This document shows positions 18,990 through 30,327 of a DNA stretch of 64,000 nt, in pieces. The DNA is from Chrysomallon squamiferum. Taxonomy: Eukaryota > Mollusca > Gastropoda > Neomphalida > Peltospiridae. The notes below the pieces were generated by a model, which had not been told where the DNA came from, did no database searches, and worked only from the letters and a program-made list of their open reading frames with translations. Positions within the stretch are counted from its first letter, which is position 1. Every line of letters starts with the position of its first letter. Made by a program: the position numbers and the translations under genes. The stretch spans positions 914,647-978,646 of the forward strand of contig CM022677.1 in the NCBI GenBank assembly GCA_012295275.1, in the 5' to 3' direction.

Positions 18990-19125
18990 AGTATACAGCA
19001 CTGGCCTGTAACAGTACTGCTACATCTTTTGCGATTAGCTGTGAGGGATCTTTTATAAGCAGCATCCCATAGAAAGGACAGTACACAGTGCAGCCTTTAC
19101 TTATCAGCTGCAGTGTTTGAAAACA
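18990..19125. mobile_element. Degenerate SINE-like remnant
   Basis: The stretch around AGGGATCTTTTATAAGCAGC, then CATCCCATAGAAAGGACAGT and further into CAGCCTTTACTTATCAG, follows the order of a SINE core that I recall as widespread in molluscan genomes (GATCTTTTATATGCACCATCCC, then an ACAGGATAG-like block). Recognition is from memory and the copy is diverged; no target-site duplication was found. Confidence 0.4.
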
Positions 19126-19226
19126 AAATATTCAACATGGAACACTATTATATTGGCGTACTGCCAGCCTTTCCTTTGGCAGTAATGGGTTCGTGGATTC
19201 GCAGTAACTTAACCTGCGATATGGTA

Positions 19227-19228
19227 CA

Positions 19229-19271
<43 letters not shown>
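19227..19271. repeat. (TAA)n microsatellite
   Basis: About 15 TAA units. A 77-aa frame crossing it is an artefact of the repeat. Confidence 0.9.
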
Positions 19272-19649
19272 GTCATTGTCAGTTCAGTGTCCCAATATAA
19301 CGTACTTGCACACACTTATAAACAGAGCTGGGCTCTTCGACACTAGAATATCCTTAAATGAAGATGAGAACATTTTCTCTAGCCTGTATCAAATACGGAA
19401 TCACTGTTGGACCATTGTAAGTACGATTACGCTTGTTTCTGTTATGTGAACAAACACAGCGATGTTTCTAAGAAGCCCGTAAAGCTTTGACATTTGAAAC
19501 TAACAGAGAAAACTTGACGGTAATCATCGGTTTGTTATTTCAAAGGTTAGAAGGCGTAACGCAAAAGCCCATCGAAGGTCATCTTCCATGTGTTTATTAA
19601 TAGGACTGGATTTTCTTATTATTTATATTTTTAAAAAATGCTTTAAACA

Positions 19650-19651
<2 letters not shown>

Positions 19652-19704
<53 letters not shown>

Positions 19705-19705
19705 T
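19652..19705. repeat. (TTA)n microsatellite
   Basis: About 18 TTA units in the spacer between the BTBD2-type and LRR genes. Confidence 0.9.
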
Positions 19706-20617
19706 TAGCTATAAAACAGAATGACTGAATAAAAATAATCAAACTCACAGTAAACAAAATGTGTTTGGTCGGTTTGGTCAGATATTAGTTGCGCAAAACG
19801 GTATTCTGACTAACGTGTAAATAATCTTTACTGCTAGAATAAGGGTTGACACCGGCATGGATTGCTTTTCTGATACATTATAATTATTCTAGTTAACTGA
19901 TAAAATAGTCATAATAAAAAAGAAAATAGCTTTAAGTCTGAATAAAACCAATACGTAATAAAACTAACATTTTCTTTTGACTGACACGGCTCTGTATTCA
20001 CAGCAGTCAATAGCTGAAAATAGTGAGGTGAGCTGGGAAATAATTTCAGTCACGCAAATGCAAAATTAGGTTTGTCGATTTTCTGTCATATAAATAGACT
20101 AAAATTATTTGAAATTAGGGATTATTAAATGTGTTTGTGTATGTTATGTGTGTGTTAATAAGTGTATGGATTGTTCGAAATAAATGTGATCGGTTTTCAA
20201 ACCTGTTACGTTTTGCATACTAAGCATGATTAATGCTGTTGGTCACAAACTTGAATACTGGTGAGTCTCGAATGATTATCAATAAAACAGTACTATGCAG
20301 GAATATCTTCAAGATTTTTTTTTAAATTTATTATCAGTCAAGATATCTATTTCCAAACAACGAATTCTCGCCTTTATTATTATAAACTTCGAATTGGTCA
20401 ACAATAACTTCCGTCCACCATAATAGATATTCATAAAAATGATTTTAAGTTTTAAAATTCATAACAATTCGATAAAACAGATAAATAATTAAATTAAATA
20501 TTCTTTTACACATAGCTTTATACAGCATAACTATAGTAAACGGCGCGGTCAGTGAATTCCAGCTTGTTAAAGTCACGAGATTTTTAATTAAGCTACCCAT
20601 TGACTTCAAAGATTATT

Positions 20618-21101
20618 CAGTGGTACCTTGACTTTCGAGTTTAATTCGTTCCGTTACCGAGCTCGTAATTCAATTTGTTCGTATATCAAATCAATTTTCC
20701 CAATTGAACTTACTTGAAATACCATTAACCCGTCCCAGGACCCCCTAAAACCACCCCATTTCTTTGTAACATGTTTTTAAATAAGAAAAATGTATTTATA
20801 AATGACAAATAAAAATGACAAATGTAAGAAAAAAAAAGAGAATGTAAAAAAATAAATTGGTTTTGTAAAGTGTATTTATCTTGGAGATTAGACAAATTAT
20901 TTTAACGTCTTTGGCTGGAGTTACAGCCTTCATCGACTCCTGTTTCAGTATGGTACATATCGTAGAAATACCTTGAACTGTCTAGCCAAGTCGACAACAT
21001 GCAGACCTGGCTTGTAACTCGGATTTTGGCTCGTAACTCAAAGCAAAATAGCCGGGCGACTGCTCATAACTCGAAAAATTCGTAAGTCAAGGTACCACTA
21101 T
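20618..21101. mobile_element. Tigger/mariner-like MITE with terminal inverted repeats
   Basis: The left end AGTGGTACCTTGACTTTCGA and the right end, which reads AGTGGTACCTTGACTTACGA on the other strand, are near-perfect inverted repeats of a roughly 480-bp element. Subterminal blocks such as TCGTTCCGTTACCGAGCTCG and repeated CTCGTAACTC motifs are typical of non-autonomous pogo/Tigger-type elements. There is no transposase frame. Flanking AT/TA dinucleotides fit a TA target but are not decisive in AT-rich DNA. Confidence 0.75.
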
Positions 21102-21269
21102 ATTTATATTATTTTTATTATTATTGTTGTTATTAAATGTTCAATTTTTAAATTGTTTATTTATTCATTTTTCTATCAGTGTTGGTAGAAGAAATATTAT
21201 TATTATTATTATTATTATCTCCTTCGGTACAAATGTGAGGTACAGTAACTAAGTATATTCAAAATACTG

Positions 21270-22844
21270 TTATGGGCAATGTTTGAGATCATATCTAATG
21301 TACATATCTAGATCATCATTTGGTCCCTCGCACACACTCTGAATGTGTGGTATAAAACCAACAGCCGCCCTCCAGGCTGATATCCATTTAAGACTACAGT
21401 CACATTTAATATTGTTGTTGTAGAGGTCGACGTAGAGCAGGCTGTACGCATACTGAAGAGCTCTGGGAACTGTTCCTATATCACAGTCGTTCATATGTAA
21501 AGTTTCTAGCGATGTTGTCCCACGAAACGCCATTCTCGAGATATTTCTGAGCGGATTCCCTGAGAGGGAGAGATCTTTAAGTGACTGCATATTTGGGAAA
21601 CTGTCGTCATAGAGTTCATTTATCTTATTGTAAGAGAGATCCACAAACTCGAGGTTAGGCGGCGTGCCGAGAGCGGCACTGGGGATATAGTCTAAGGAAC
21701 ATCTGGACAACCAAATCCTAGTCAAATTGTTCATTCCAGAAAATGCCAAGTATTTAATGACGCTGATTAGGTTTCTGTTAAGCACGATCGACTTCAGCGA
21801 CGTCATCGTACTAAACTGGTGCTGCTCAAGCACGTGCAAATGATTTCCAGTCAGATTCAGCAACTGTAGAATGTTAAGTTTATTGAGAGCCGGCGGAACA
21901 TGAGTTAAGTAACAATTGTCAAAAAATAAAACCTCCAATGTCGGACCTACGCTGTCGAAAGCATCATGGGCGACGTTAGTGGCTGTAATTTGATTAGATC
22001 CTAAATAAAGTTTTTTCAAAGTCTGTAGATCATTAATAGCTGTCGGAACTTCGTGGAGTCCTGTTTTAGTTATGTTTAAAATTTCCAGCGATCCACGTAT
22101 GCTGCTAAAAGACGATGGCGGGATTACACCAAACGGATTATCTCCCAGATATAATTCTTTTAAATTATTTAATAACTTAACTGTTTCTGGAAAAGATGTA
22201 AGGTTACAGTTTTGTAGATTCAGAACTTGTAACCTGGACGCAGACTGGGCAAGCGCGTCAGATGGAAGTGAATGGATGTCATTTCCAGAAAGATCTAATA
22301 AGGCCAGGTTTTTCAGAGAACTTATGACACTGGGCCATGAAGTAAGTTTGATGTTACTGGCGTATATCTCTTGAATCGTATACTTCAAATCACCAAGTAC
22401 ATTGTCGTCCAGTGATGTCAGTGACGAGTGATCAACATGCAGCGACTGCAACTTTTTAAGTTTGCCAACAGAAATAGGAAGTGATGTCATGGACGTTCTT
22501 GACAAGACCAGGTGTTCCAAAGTGTTTTCCAGACCGAGAAATGCACCGTTATCCATATTTAGTTCTAACGAATTGTAACTGAGGTCGATAGTCGAAACGT
22601 TCACGCCTTCAAATGCACGTGCTTGCACGTAAGCAATATTATTGTGCGACAGGTCCAAGGCATAAAACCGTTTTCGAGAAGGGACAAAGGTTGGAACTAT
22701 AGTCAGACTTCGTCTGTCACAGCGAACTGCAACACCACAGTAACATGTACCAGGGGCCGGGCATGCGTTATCAGATAAAATAAATCTTTTACTGCAGAGA
22801 CAAACTGTGACACCCACACAGAGAATAGCATATCTTAGCCACAT
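21270..22844 (-). CDS. Secreted leucine-rich-repeat protein
   Basis: Extracellular LRR protein of 524 aa, precise orthologue not recognised. A signal peptide (MWLRYAILCVGVTVCLC) leads to a Cys-rich N-cap (CPAPGTCYCGVAVRC), about 17 repeats of 23-26 residues (LxxLxLxxNxL pattern, many with DLSxN), and a C-terminal LRRCT cap with CDC, W and two further Cys, ending at HCP. No membrane segment or GPI-type tail follows, so the product is probably secreted. Start choice: an AG acceptor (22850-22847 on this strand) sits 2 bases before the ATG at 22844, so the upstream in-frame ATG at 22868 is intronic and a 5' untranslated exon is expected further right. The coding exon is intronless and visibly richer in G+C than its surroundings. 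Roles in adhesion, signalling or immunity are possible but unproven. Confidence 0.85.
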   Translation of the reverse strand: MWLRYAILCVGVTVCLCSKRFILSDNACPAPGTCYCGVAVRCDRRSLTIVPTFVPSRKRFYALDLSHNNIAYVQARAFEGVNVSTIDLSYNSLELNMDNGAFLGLENTLEHLVLSRTSMTSLPISVGKLKKLQSLHVDHSSLTSLDDNVLGDLKYTIQEIYASNIKLTSWPSVISSLKNLALLDLSGNDIHSLPSDALAQSASRLQVLNLQNCNLTSFPETVKLLNNLKELYLGDNPFGVIPPSSFSSIRGSLEILNITKTGLHEVPTAINDLQTLKKLYLGSNQITATNVAHDAFDSVGPTLEVLFFDNCYLTHVPPALNKLNILQLLNLTGNHLHVLEQHQFSTMTSLKSIVLNRNLISVIKYLAFSGMNNLTRIWLSRCSLDYIPSAALGTPPNLEFVDLSYNKINELYDDSFPNMQSLKDLSLSGNPLRNISRMAFRGTTSLETLHMNDCDIGTVPRALQYAYSLLYVDLYNNNIKCDCSLKWISAWRAAVGFIPHIQSVCEGPNDDLDMYIRYDLKHCP

Positions 22845-22913
22845 ATCTGTAAAATAATAAATAAACACGTAAATCGGTAATACTTTTTATCTATTTACAT
22901 TCGTTGTAACCAG

Positions 22914-22915
<2 letters not shown>

Positions 22916-22987
<72 letters not shown>
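22916..22987. repeat. (GA)n microsatellite
   Basis: About 36 uninterrupted AG units, roughly 70 bp upstream of the LRR coding exon, inside its presumed 5' intron. Confidence 0.95.
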
Positions 22988-22990
<3 letters not shown>

Positions 22991-23726
22991 AAATTTGTGT
23001 AATTATTATTATTATCAGACATACAAAACACACACACATCTGTCTACCCGTGGTCAAATTCATGTAACCTTACTAAGCAGCTACGATGTCAAGTCAAATC
23101 CAGAAAACGTCTATAATAGTAGTTTCCAAATTGCTTGCTAAGTCTAAGTTGATCGGAGTACCTCTACGTCATCAGCAAGCTAGTAAATCATTTACAAATT
23201 ATTAAAAAACAGACAACAAACTTATATAGTTGTCTGTATGTGTATGTGTATGTGTTTATAAACACACACATACATATAAACAATTATATTTTAATTTAAT
23301 CATCAATGGTTCTCTAACCACGGATAATCGAGTCCCATGATGACCTTGGTTATTTTCCAAGCCTTTTTTTTAGCTGTGGTATTAATTCTTTCGCTCTAGT
23401 AATTACAGTTTTACGTATTTAAATCAATGATAATAATAAATATATATACTTGGATACATACCTTTATACTTATTTTTGTATTTGTCTTTCAACATGGTGA
23501 ATAGCAAAATGAAAACGCAATTTTTATTCGAGATCGTCCATGCCACAAGGCTGGGAAGAACAAATGTTTAGTTTACAGATAAGTATACAGTCTTATCAAT
23601 GACTTTCATATCTAAGGGTGTTTTCTTAGTCGACAAATTTTGTTTAGAATAGTGATTTGATAACTCGTTATGAAACAATGGGAGGTAACTAACAAATAAT
23701 AAATGAATAAATAAATTAATTAATTA

Positions 23727-23728
<2 letters not shown>

Positions 23729-23768
<40 letters not shown>
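23729..23768. repeat. (TAA)n microsatellite
   Basis: About 13 TAA units, preceded by TTAA repeats. Confidence 0.9.
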
Positions 23769-23770
<2 letters not shown>

Positions 23771-24202
23771 CTCAACATAAATTAAGCCTGATTATTAATT
23801 TTATTCATATTCGTCAGAAATGTTTCAGTATCTTTGATAGTTAAAAAATGTCATGTAATTATTATTATTATTATTTTGGGGCACATATTCTGGAAAAGGC
23901 CATGATGAGAAAAACGCATCATTCAACCACTGATTTCAAAAAGCGCAACGGTCCAACCGGATAAAGAGCAAAAATTCGGTTTAAAACACAAAGAATAATG
24001 TTGCTGACTAAAGCAAAACGTTAATTGTTTATTCAGTCCACTAAAAGATATTTCAAATCAAAAGTCAGATTATTTTCTTGGTTTCTTTATCGAAATATCA
24101 AAGTTCGCAGATTGTTTATCGATCCCAAACACTGAGAAACAATTCCTTTTAGCTTTCGAAGCTTGGTTGTATCTGATATATACGTGTATAAATGTATATG
24201 TA

Positions 24203-24224
24203 TGCGTGTGTGTGTATGTGTGTG

Positions 24225-24259
<35 letters not shown>
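24203..24259. repeat. (GT)n microsatellite
   Basis: Interrupted GT/TG run of about 28 units. Thr/His-rich and Val/Cys-rich frames across it are not genes. Confidence 0.9.
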
Positions 24260-24262
<3 letters not shown>

Positions 24263-25356
24263 AAATTAACGCCTGCATTAAAATAGAATCGAAACAAACT
24301 ATTTTTGCAGTAATTAAACATTGGTTCGTTTCAGTATACTTGTTTGTATAATTTATTTGAGCCGCGTTTTGGAACATTGGCTTCCGCACCCAACTGAAAG
24401 AGGTGTCCGAGTTTACAACACAAACTGCAGTGATTAGTCTTTTCTTCCGGTTAAAAACGGAATCGATGTTTCTACGAGTCTAACCGAAAATGTACGACGA
24501 GAATTACTGAAAAGCGGGAAGAGACGAAGTTACAATTTATGTGATACAACTAATGATGAATGAAAAACGAAAAACGAAAAAACAATTGCATACATCAAAA
24601 TATTCATTAATATTTTGTTTATGATAAGGCCTAGAACTAAAGCGCAAGATTACCATATTAATATTCGTTATGTACAAAAACAGTATTATAAATATAACAT
24701 TTTAATAATTCTAGTTAACTATTCGGTATTTCGGATTTTGACATGCACTATCATGACTATGAACGTGGTAATGGTAACACTAACAGAGTAACGTAAATGT
24801 GTATATCGCCTAACTTCAGACTAATGGAGTTTGTGTTTGGACTTGACCAATTAAAAAGTGTAAAATTCACAGTAACTATCTGGTCAAGTTACAACTGGAG
24901 ATGCTCAAGCAGCAAGTATTTATATAAATGTACGTCTACTTGTAATTAGCATTTAACTTGCTGTTTTCTATTGCCATTTGTTGTATTCTTAATAAGTACT
25001 TAATAAGTACTGTGACTTAAAGTGAGGACAGTTAATTTATTACTTTAAACAGAACATTTACATCGCTGTATAATTTATATATCTTCATAATTAACTTTAT
25101 TTAAATCGATTCTTTGGAATGCAGTGAAAAAAAAGACCATTAACTGCATTCAGCATTGTATAAGAAAACTGACTTATAATTTATGTGAATGAAGACAGCA
25201 GAAATAAAATGATTTTTGAATAAACCTTTACACACAGCCATAAAATAGAACATATCTCCTGATGCATTAAAAGTAAATAAATGGAAAAGCTTTGATTGCT
25301 AAATAGAAGTTACAACTATAATAATTTAGTCAAATAATGAACCTGTGAAAGATAAA

Positions 25357-27949
25357 ATGCTAGTGAATAGTAACATTGTTTTTCTGGCATTCCTGTATTT
25401 TGTACAAGGTTTACCATATGGGCTCCAGAACCGTTTCCTACCCATCTATTTTAGACTGCATGGCATGTCGCTGTCTGTTGTTAGTTACTTTAGGATATTG
25501 TATCTGCCATGGATGCTCAAAGCATTATCAGCACCACTGATTGACTGCTATGGTACCAAAAAGCTATGGTTAATCTGGAGCATGCTGGGATTAGCAGGAA
25601 TGTGTTTGATTGGTTCATTTTCAGGACCAGATGATCTTGCAAAACTGATTGTTGTTTTATTTTTGTTTAATGTTCTAACTTCAACCCAGGATATTGCTGT
25701 TGATGCTCTTGCTGTTCAGATTCTTTCATCTGCTCATCTCTCCCATGGAAACATTGCTCAGGTGGTTGCCTACAAGCTGGGTGCCCTGTGTGGAGGAGGA
25801 CTTTTAACCTGGCTTAGCGGTTACTTCACATGGTCGGCTTTGTTTCAGATCCTAGCTGTCACTTACTTGACTGCTGTTGCCACTACTGTTGTTTTTGTGC
25901 CATCTCAACCCAGAACTGAAGCTGATGTTACTGCATTGGAGAAACCGACTCATTCTGACAGATCTGATTCAGCTGAAAAACAGCCTGGCTGTTCACAGAA
26001 AGTACAAGAAGTGACAGGGTTGATGTGGCTTAAAAATCATCTTTCACAAGTGTTGAAATCAGAGGGAACAACATGGACTGCCTGCTACATTCTCGTCTAC
26101 AAAATAGGTAAATAAACAACAACTGTTTTCAGGAGATGTTCAAAAATCATAATTCAAACCTTAACTTTAACAACTTAACACAAATTCCATTCCCTTCAGG
26201 GAAGCATATTTACAATTTACCATGAATGATTTTATTAAATTCAGGATCACATTTTAATATTACAAATCTTTAAATTTTGATTTAGTTGCTGTTTTAATAC
26301 TAATTTTATTTATGACAGGAGAGCAGGGGATGTTAAGCATGATACCTCTGTATCTCATTGACAACAAGATGTCAGCCTCTGTCACTGGCTTTTGGACTGG
26401 GGTAGTTGGAATGATTATCTCAATGTCAGGGTCTTTCTTTGGAGGATATGTCATTCCTGTCTACAAGTAAAATTAGTGAAATATTACTCTTTTATAGAAA
26501 TAGTTACATTTATAATTTTAATCCAGAACTTTATCATATTCTTTGTTGTTTTTTGTTTGTTTGTTTTTTTGTATTTATTGGGGTTTTTTTTGATAATAGT
26601 AATAGTTTCTGTTTTCCTCTTTTTTATAAAAAGAAATTGCTTACATTTGGAATAAATCATTGGTAAAATAATATTTCATCTTGGAAATTTTACTGACATT
26701 TATTTTGTTTCATAAAAGATGTATTATTATTTATATTATTATTATTATTTACATTTATTAGTAGTACATTTACTGTTAATTATATTATTGTCATTATTAT
26801 TATAATTATTATTTTTACAGTTACTTTTATTTATATATTTCAGATGGCAGTCAGTGAACTTACTAAAGACAACCTCTGTCATTAAAACAGTTTTAATGAG
26901 TGTTGTTTGCATGTCTGTTTTCACAGCAACAGTTTCAACCCAGTCAAATGTTTGTAACGGTAAATGATTTTAATAACTCATTTTTCTCTAATGGTTATGC
27001 TAATAAAATATTTTTAATTATCAAACATGATTCAACACTTAAAACAATGCTGTGTATATTTGTAATTTGAAAATAAGAAATTCATGTTGACCTTTTGAAA
27101 CTGAAGTTCACTCACCTTTAATGAGTAAACTTTTTTTTTTCAACCTCTGAGAATATTCATTCTTGTCTTTTTAGAGGGAAAACAATTACATTGCTTAAGC
27201 TAAATACAGAACTTTAATAGCCCATCATGCCAGTCTGTATGAAATAAAACTGCTCCAGTAGTCATATCTCTCAGTGGTGACCCCTGAACCATCACAGAGC
27301 TGTATATTGTTTGTTAAATTTATTATCATTTTTAAACTTTATTTCACAGTGAAACATACACAGTATTTATTTAGTTTATTTATACATATTAAAAAACAAT
27401 GAAATAAAAACAGTTTTGAAATTATCTTGACAGATTTCATGGATTGAAAAATGAACATTGATTGGTGACATCATTGACAGATATAGTTTTGGATAATAGT
27501 ATTACTTCATATTAAATATGCTGCATATCCATTTTAATTTATTTATTTAAAACAGATTAGTAACAGAAATTTAATTTGATTTTAAAAAGGGCTGAAAGCC
27601 TGAAATGATAATAATTAACACAAGTATTTTTCTTTCAGTTGTCACTATTGGAAGCATGTTGATGCTGCTGTTTTTTGGTGGAATGACAACCACAGTGACA
27701 TTCACATTAATGATGCAGTGCACGAAGAGGGCATCTCCAAATATTCAAGCCAGTCATTACAGTGTTCTTGCAACAGTGGAAGTTCTAGGCAAGCTTAGTT
27801 TCTCTGTGTTTGTTGGGACTGTCACAGATACTATGGGATATCCTTTTGTTTTTTTGACTTGTACATTGTTAACTGCAGCAGTCACTCCATTTTTTACATA
27901 TGCTCCAGAATTTTTATTGCATGAGGAAACTGAAAATAAAAATTCATGA
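25357..27949 (+). CDS. MFSD3: Major facilitator superfamily protein MFSD3
   Basis: Multi-pass membrane transporter of the MFSD3 family; in insects and vertebrates its substrate is poorly defined, and the fold resembles acetyl-CoA transporter-like proteins. Coding exons 25357-26107, 26319-26466, 26844-26959 and 27639-27949 give 441 aa with matching phases. The N-terminal half carries the family signature VQGLPYGLQ, then STQDIAVDALAVQ and QVVAYKLGALCGGG. A polar loop with Ser/Glu/Lys residues (about 190-230) separates the halves, and the second half contains WTACYILVYKIGEQG and GGMTTTVTFTLMMQC, then ASHYSVLATVEVLGK. About 11-12 hydrophobic helices are expected. The start is the ATG at 25357; a frame beginning 12 bases earlier uses GTG. 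It is transcribed away from the LRR gene. Confidence 0.93.
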
Positions 27950-30327
27950 TACATTTTTGTTTTAAATATATTTGTTTTTCTTGTTTGTTTTCTTTTTCTT
28001 TTTTTTTTAGTAATTGTGGAGTTTTGTATATGACATATATACAAACAATATTCTGTTAATATTATTAGAAATCAACAATCAAGACTGTTTATTTGAATTA
28101 ATAATTAAAACAAAAATATTAGGATATTAAAGAATTGTTGTATATCTAACATTTTCTTATTCCTGCAAGTTAATAGTAAATAAATCAGTTTGGAATATTC
28201 ACTGCTCAGAAACATGTGCTAGGATTACTTGTCAGAGGAAAATAAAACCCCTCCTAATGTCAAATACATCCAGACACTTCAAGTAAATGTAGTTATCTAG
28301 AAAACAATGCCTGTCAAATACAGAGTTCTGTATGATGATGGTGTTAGATGGGAAACCTACTGCTGCCATTCCATTTCTTCCCACTGACAGAACAACAAAT
28401 ATGTCTGACAAACAAAGTATCACTGTCTATGCTGCAAACCAGTCAGTGACAATCTTGAAAAAGATCATGTGACCATCTACTGTAGCACCTACCCCATAAC
28501 ATAAAGCAACATCATGTATGTTGTTCTGAAATATTTACATTACTCGTGTGCACAGCTGATGAATTAAAACAGACTAATTCTCACAAAAAACAACATTTAT
28601 TCAGTGATATAAAAAGAAAATAATAATAATAATAATAAAACATGATGTGAATCACAGCCATATTTATCACAGACATCATAATTTTATCAATATGAAATAA
28701 ATTGTTACTTTCCTGTTTTCCAAATTTCAATATGTAAATGGATGGATTGTCTTTTAAAACCCTCCCCACATTTCACAGATTAACTTAAATAAATGATGTG
28801 CTTGTGAAATTTATTATTCGGTTACATAAATTGCAATGTAATGTGGCACATCATATCTTAAATGATATTATAGTTATCTGTGTTTCAGAAAACAGTGTGT
28901 TAAACTGTATGCTCTATAGCAATTCACCAATTGTGTCTTGTCTCACGTCAGTTTTAGAAAGTCAGCTGCTATTTGTTGCTCTTTACCTTCATTCACCCAG
29001 TTTACTGTTATTTTCTTTTAACCAAATGTCTAAAATAAAACCAGGAAAGCAACGTTAAAACTGAAAAGGGAACATTTTTCACTAAGAATATCAAAGAAAA
29101 AAGAGTTACTTGAAAACCTGAAATTAAAGAATACCAGTATGAAGGTTCTGGTACCTGTACGTTATTTTTCATAATCAGATAGACTAAAATTAGAATTAAG
29201 AAGTACGCTCTTAGTATGGTCTAAGGGCCCTTTTCCAAATTTGTTTTAATTTGTTAAAAATATAAAATTGGGGTTAGTTATGAGTTAAAATCAGTTTTAT
29301 GTACACTTTTCACTTTTTGCTGTAAAACAGACAGATGATTAGACAAAATATAAAATGATTACATATCTTTATGAAACTATTCAGACAGGAAAAAAATCTG
29401 GTATATATCCTTGTTAATATGACATGTTTAAATAAAAATAGTATATTTGTGCAAGAACTGTGCAACACATTACTAATACTAATAACATTTTTACAAATAT
29501 GATAAATAAACATCTTTTTTAATATATTGATGAGATTTAATGTTTACATAGATCAGAATGGTGAAGATTTATATTCATTTAAGGCACAGGAAGTTGTAAA
29601 AATAAATAGAATCTCTCTATATAATGTACAAACAAAATGGTATTAAAAATGAATCTCATACATGCAAAAAGTAAAACATAATGAAAATAAAATATTAAAA
29701 AAAAGAATGAAATGTTAATAAATGATTTTTAAAAATAAAAATAGTTTTTGCTTAAATAACAAACTTCTGAAGAAGTACCATCCATGTACATATTGCATTA
29801 TGATCGCTAATATATTTATGGATATAAATTAAATTGCATAAATGTTTGAATTTGATCATTTTTAACAACAAATATTACTGTTGTATAATAATAAAAACTG
29901 TCTAAAACAAAGTTAATTAAAAAATAAAACGGCTATACATTACTAAAATGAAATATATGTGTCATACTAAACACTAATTAATAATCTAGTTAATAACATT
30001 AATTTCACATTAAAAAAAAAATATCTAAATTTCCAAATAAATAATTTATCATTTGGACGACAAAACTGTTTTTGATTTTTTTTTGTTTTAAATGTTTTTG
30101 ATTTTACAAAGATATATTATAAATATATTAAATATTGAGTCACCATGACTTCAAGGTATCAGATTTAATTTAAAAAATAAAATCTCAGAAATTATATTGT
30201 ATCCAGTTATAATAAATACATTTAAAATGTGCAGTAAATTGTCCTTCTAAAGAAGTTTTCAAATTCTTTCAGTATTTCACCGGCACTATCAAAAAGCTGC
30301 TTCCGACATCAGCACCAAACAAAATAA
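27950..30327. other. Non-coding region between convergent MFSD3 and ABHD8
   Basis: AT-rich, no gene supported. The first few hundred bases should be the MFSD3 3' UTR and the last several hundred the ABHD8 3' UTR. Short frames here show no family features. Confidence 0.6.

Larger units (their letters stand above)
15480..21269. other. Long AT-rich region between convergent BTBD2-type and LRR genes
   Basis: No coding region can be supported over almost 5.8 kb. The part up to about 18 kb is probably the BTBD2 3' UTR and spacer. Microsatellites of TTA/TAA/TAG type occur at about 17738-17784, 18119-18163, 19227-19271, 19652-19705 and 21198-21220. A short GC-richer patch is at 18470-18700, a SINE-like remnant at about 19000-19125 and a MITE at 20618-21101. 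Confidence 0.6.
22845..25356. promoter_or_regulatory. Divergent intergenic region LRR gene/MFSD3
   Basis: About 2.5 kb between divergent start codons. It should hold the promoter and untranslated exon of the LRR gene and the MFSD3 promoter, but no core element can be pinned down. It contains a (GA)n run at 22916-22987, (TAA)n at 23729-23768 and (GT)n at about 24203-24259. Frames over the GT run are repeat artefacts. Confidence 0.45.

Noticed and set aside
22845-22868. Upstream ATG (MFIYYFTD) as start of the LRR protein
   Set aside because: An AG acceptor lies between it and the ATG at 22844, which begins a clean signal peptide.
24070-24389. His/Thr-rich and Val/Cys-rich frames
   Set aside because: They arise from the (GT)n microsatellite on either strand.
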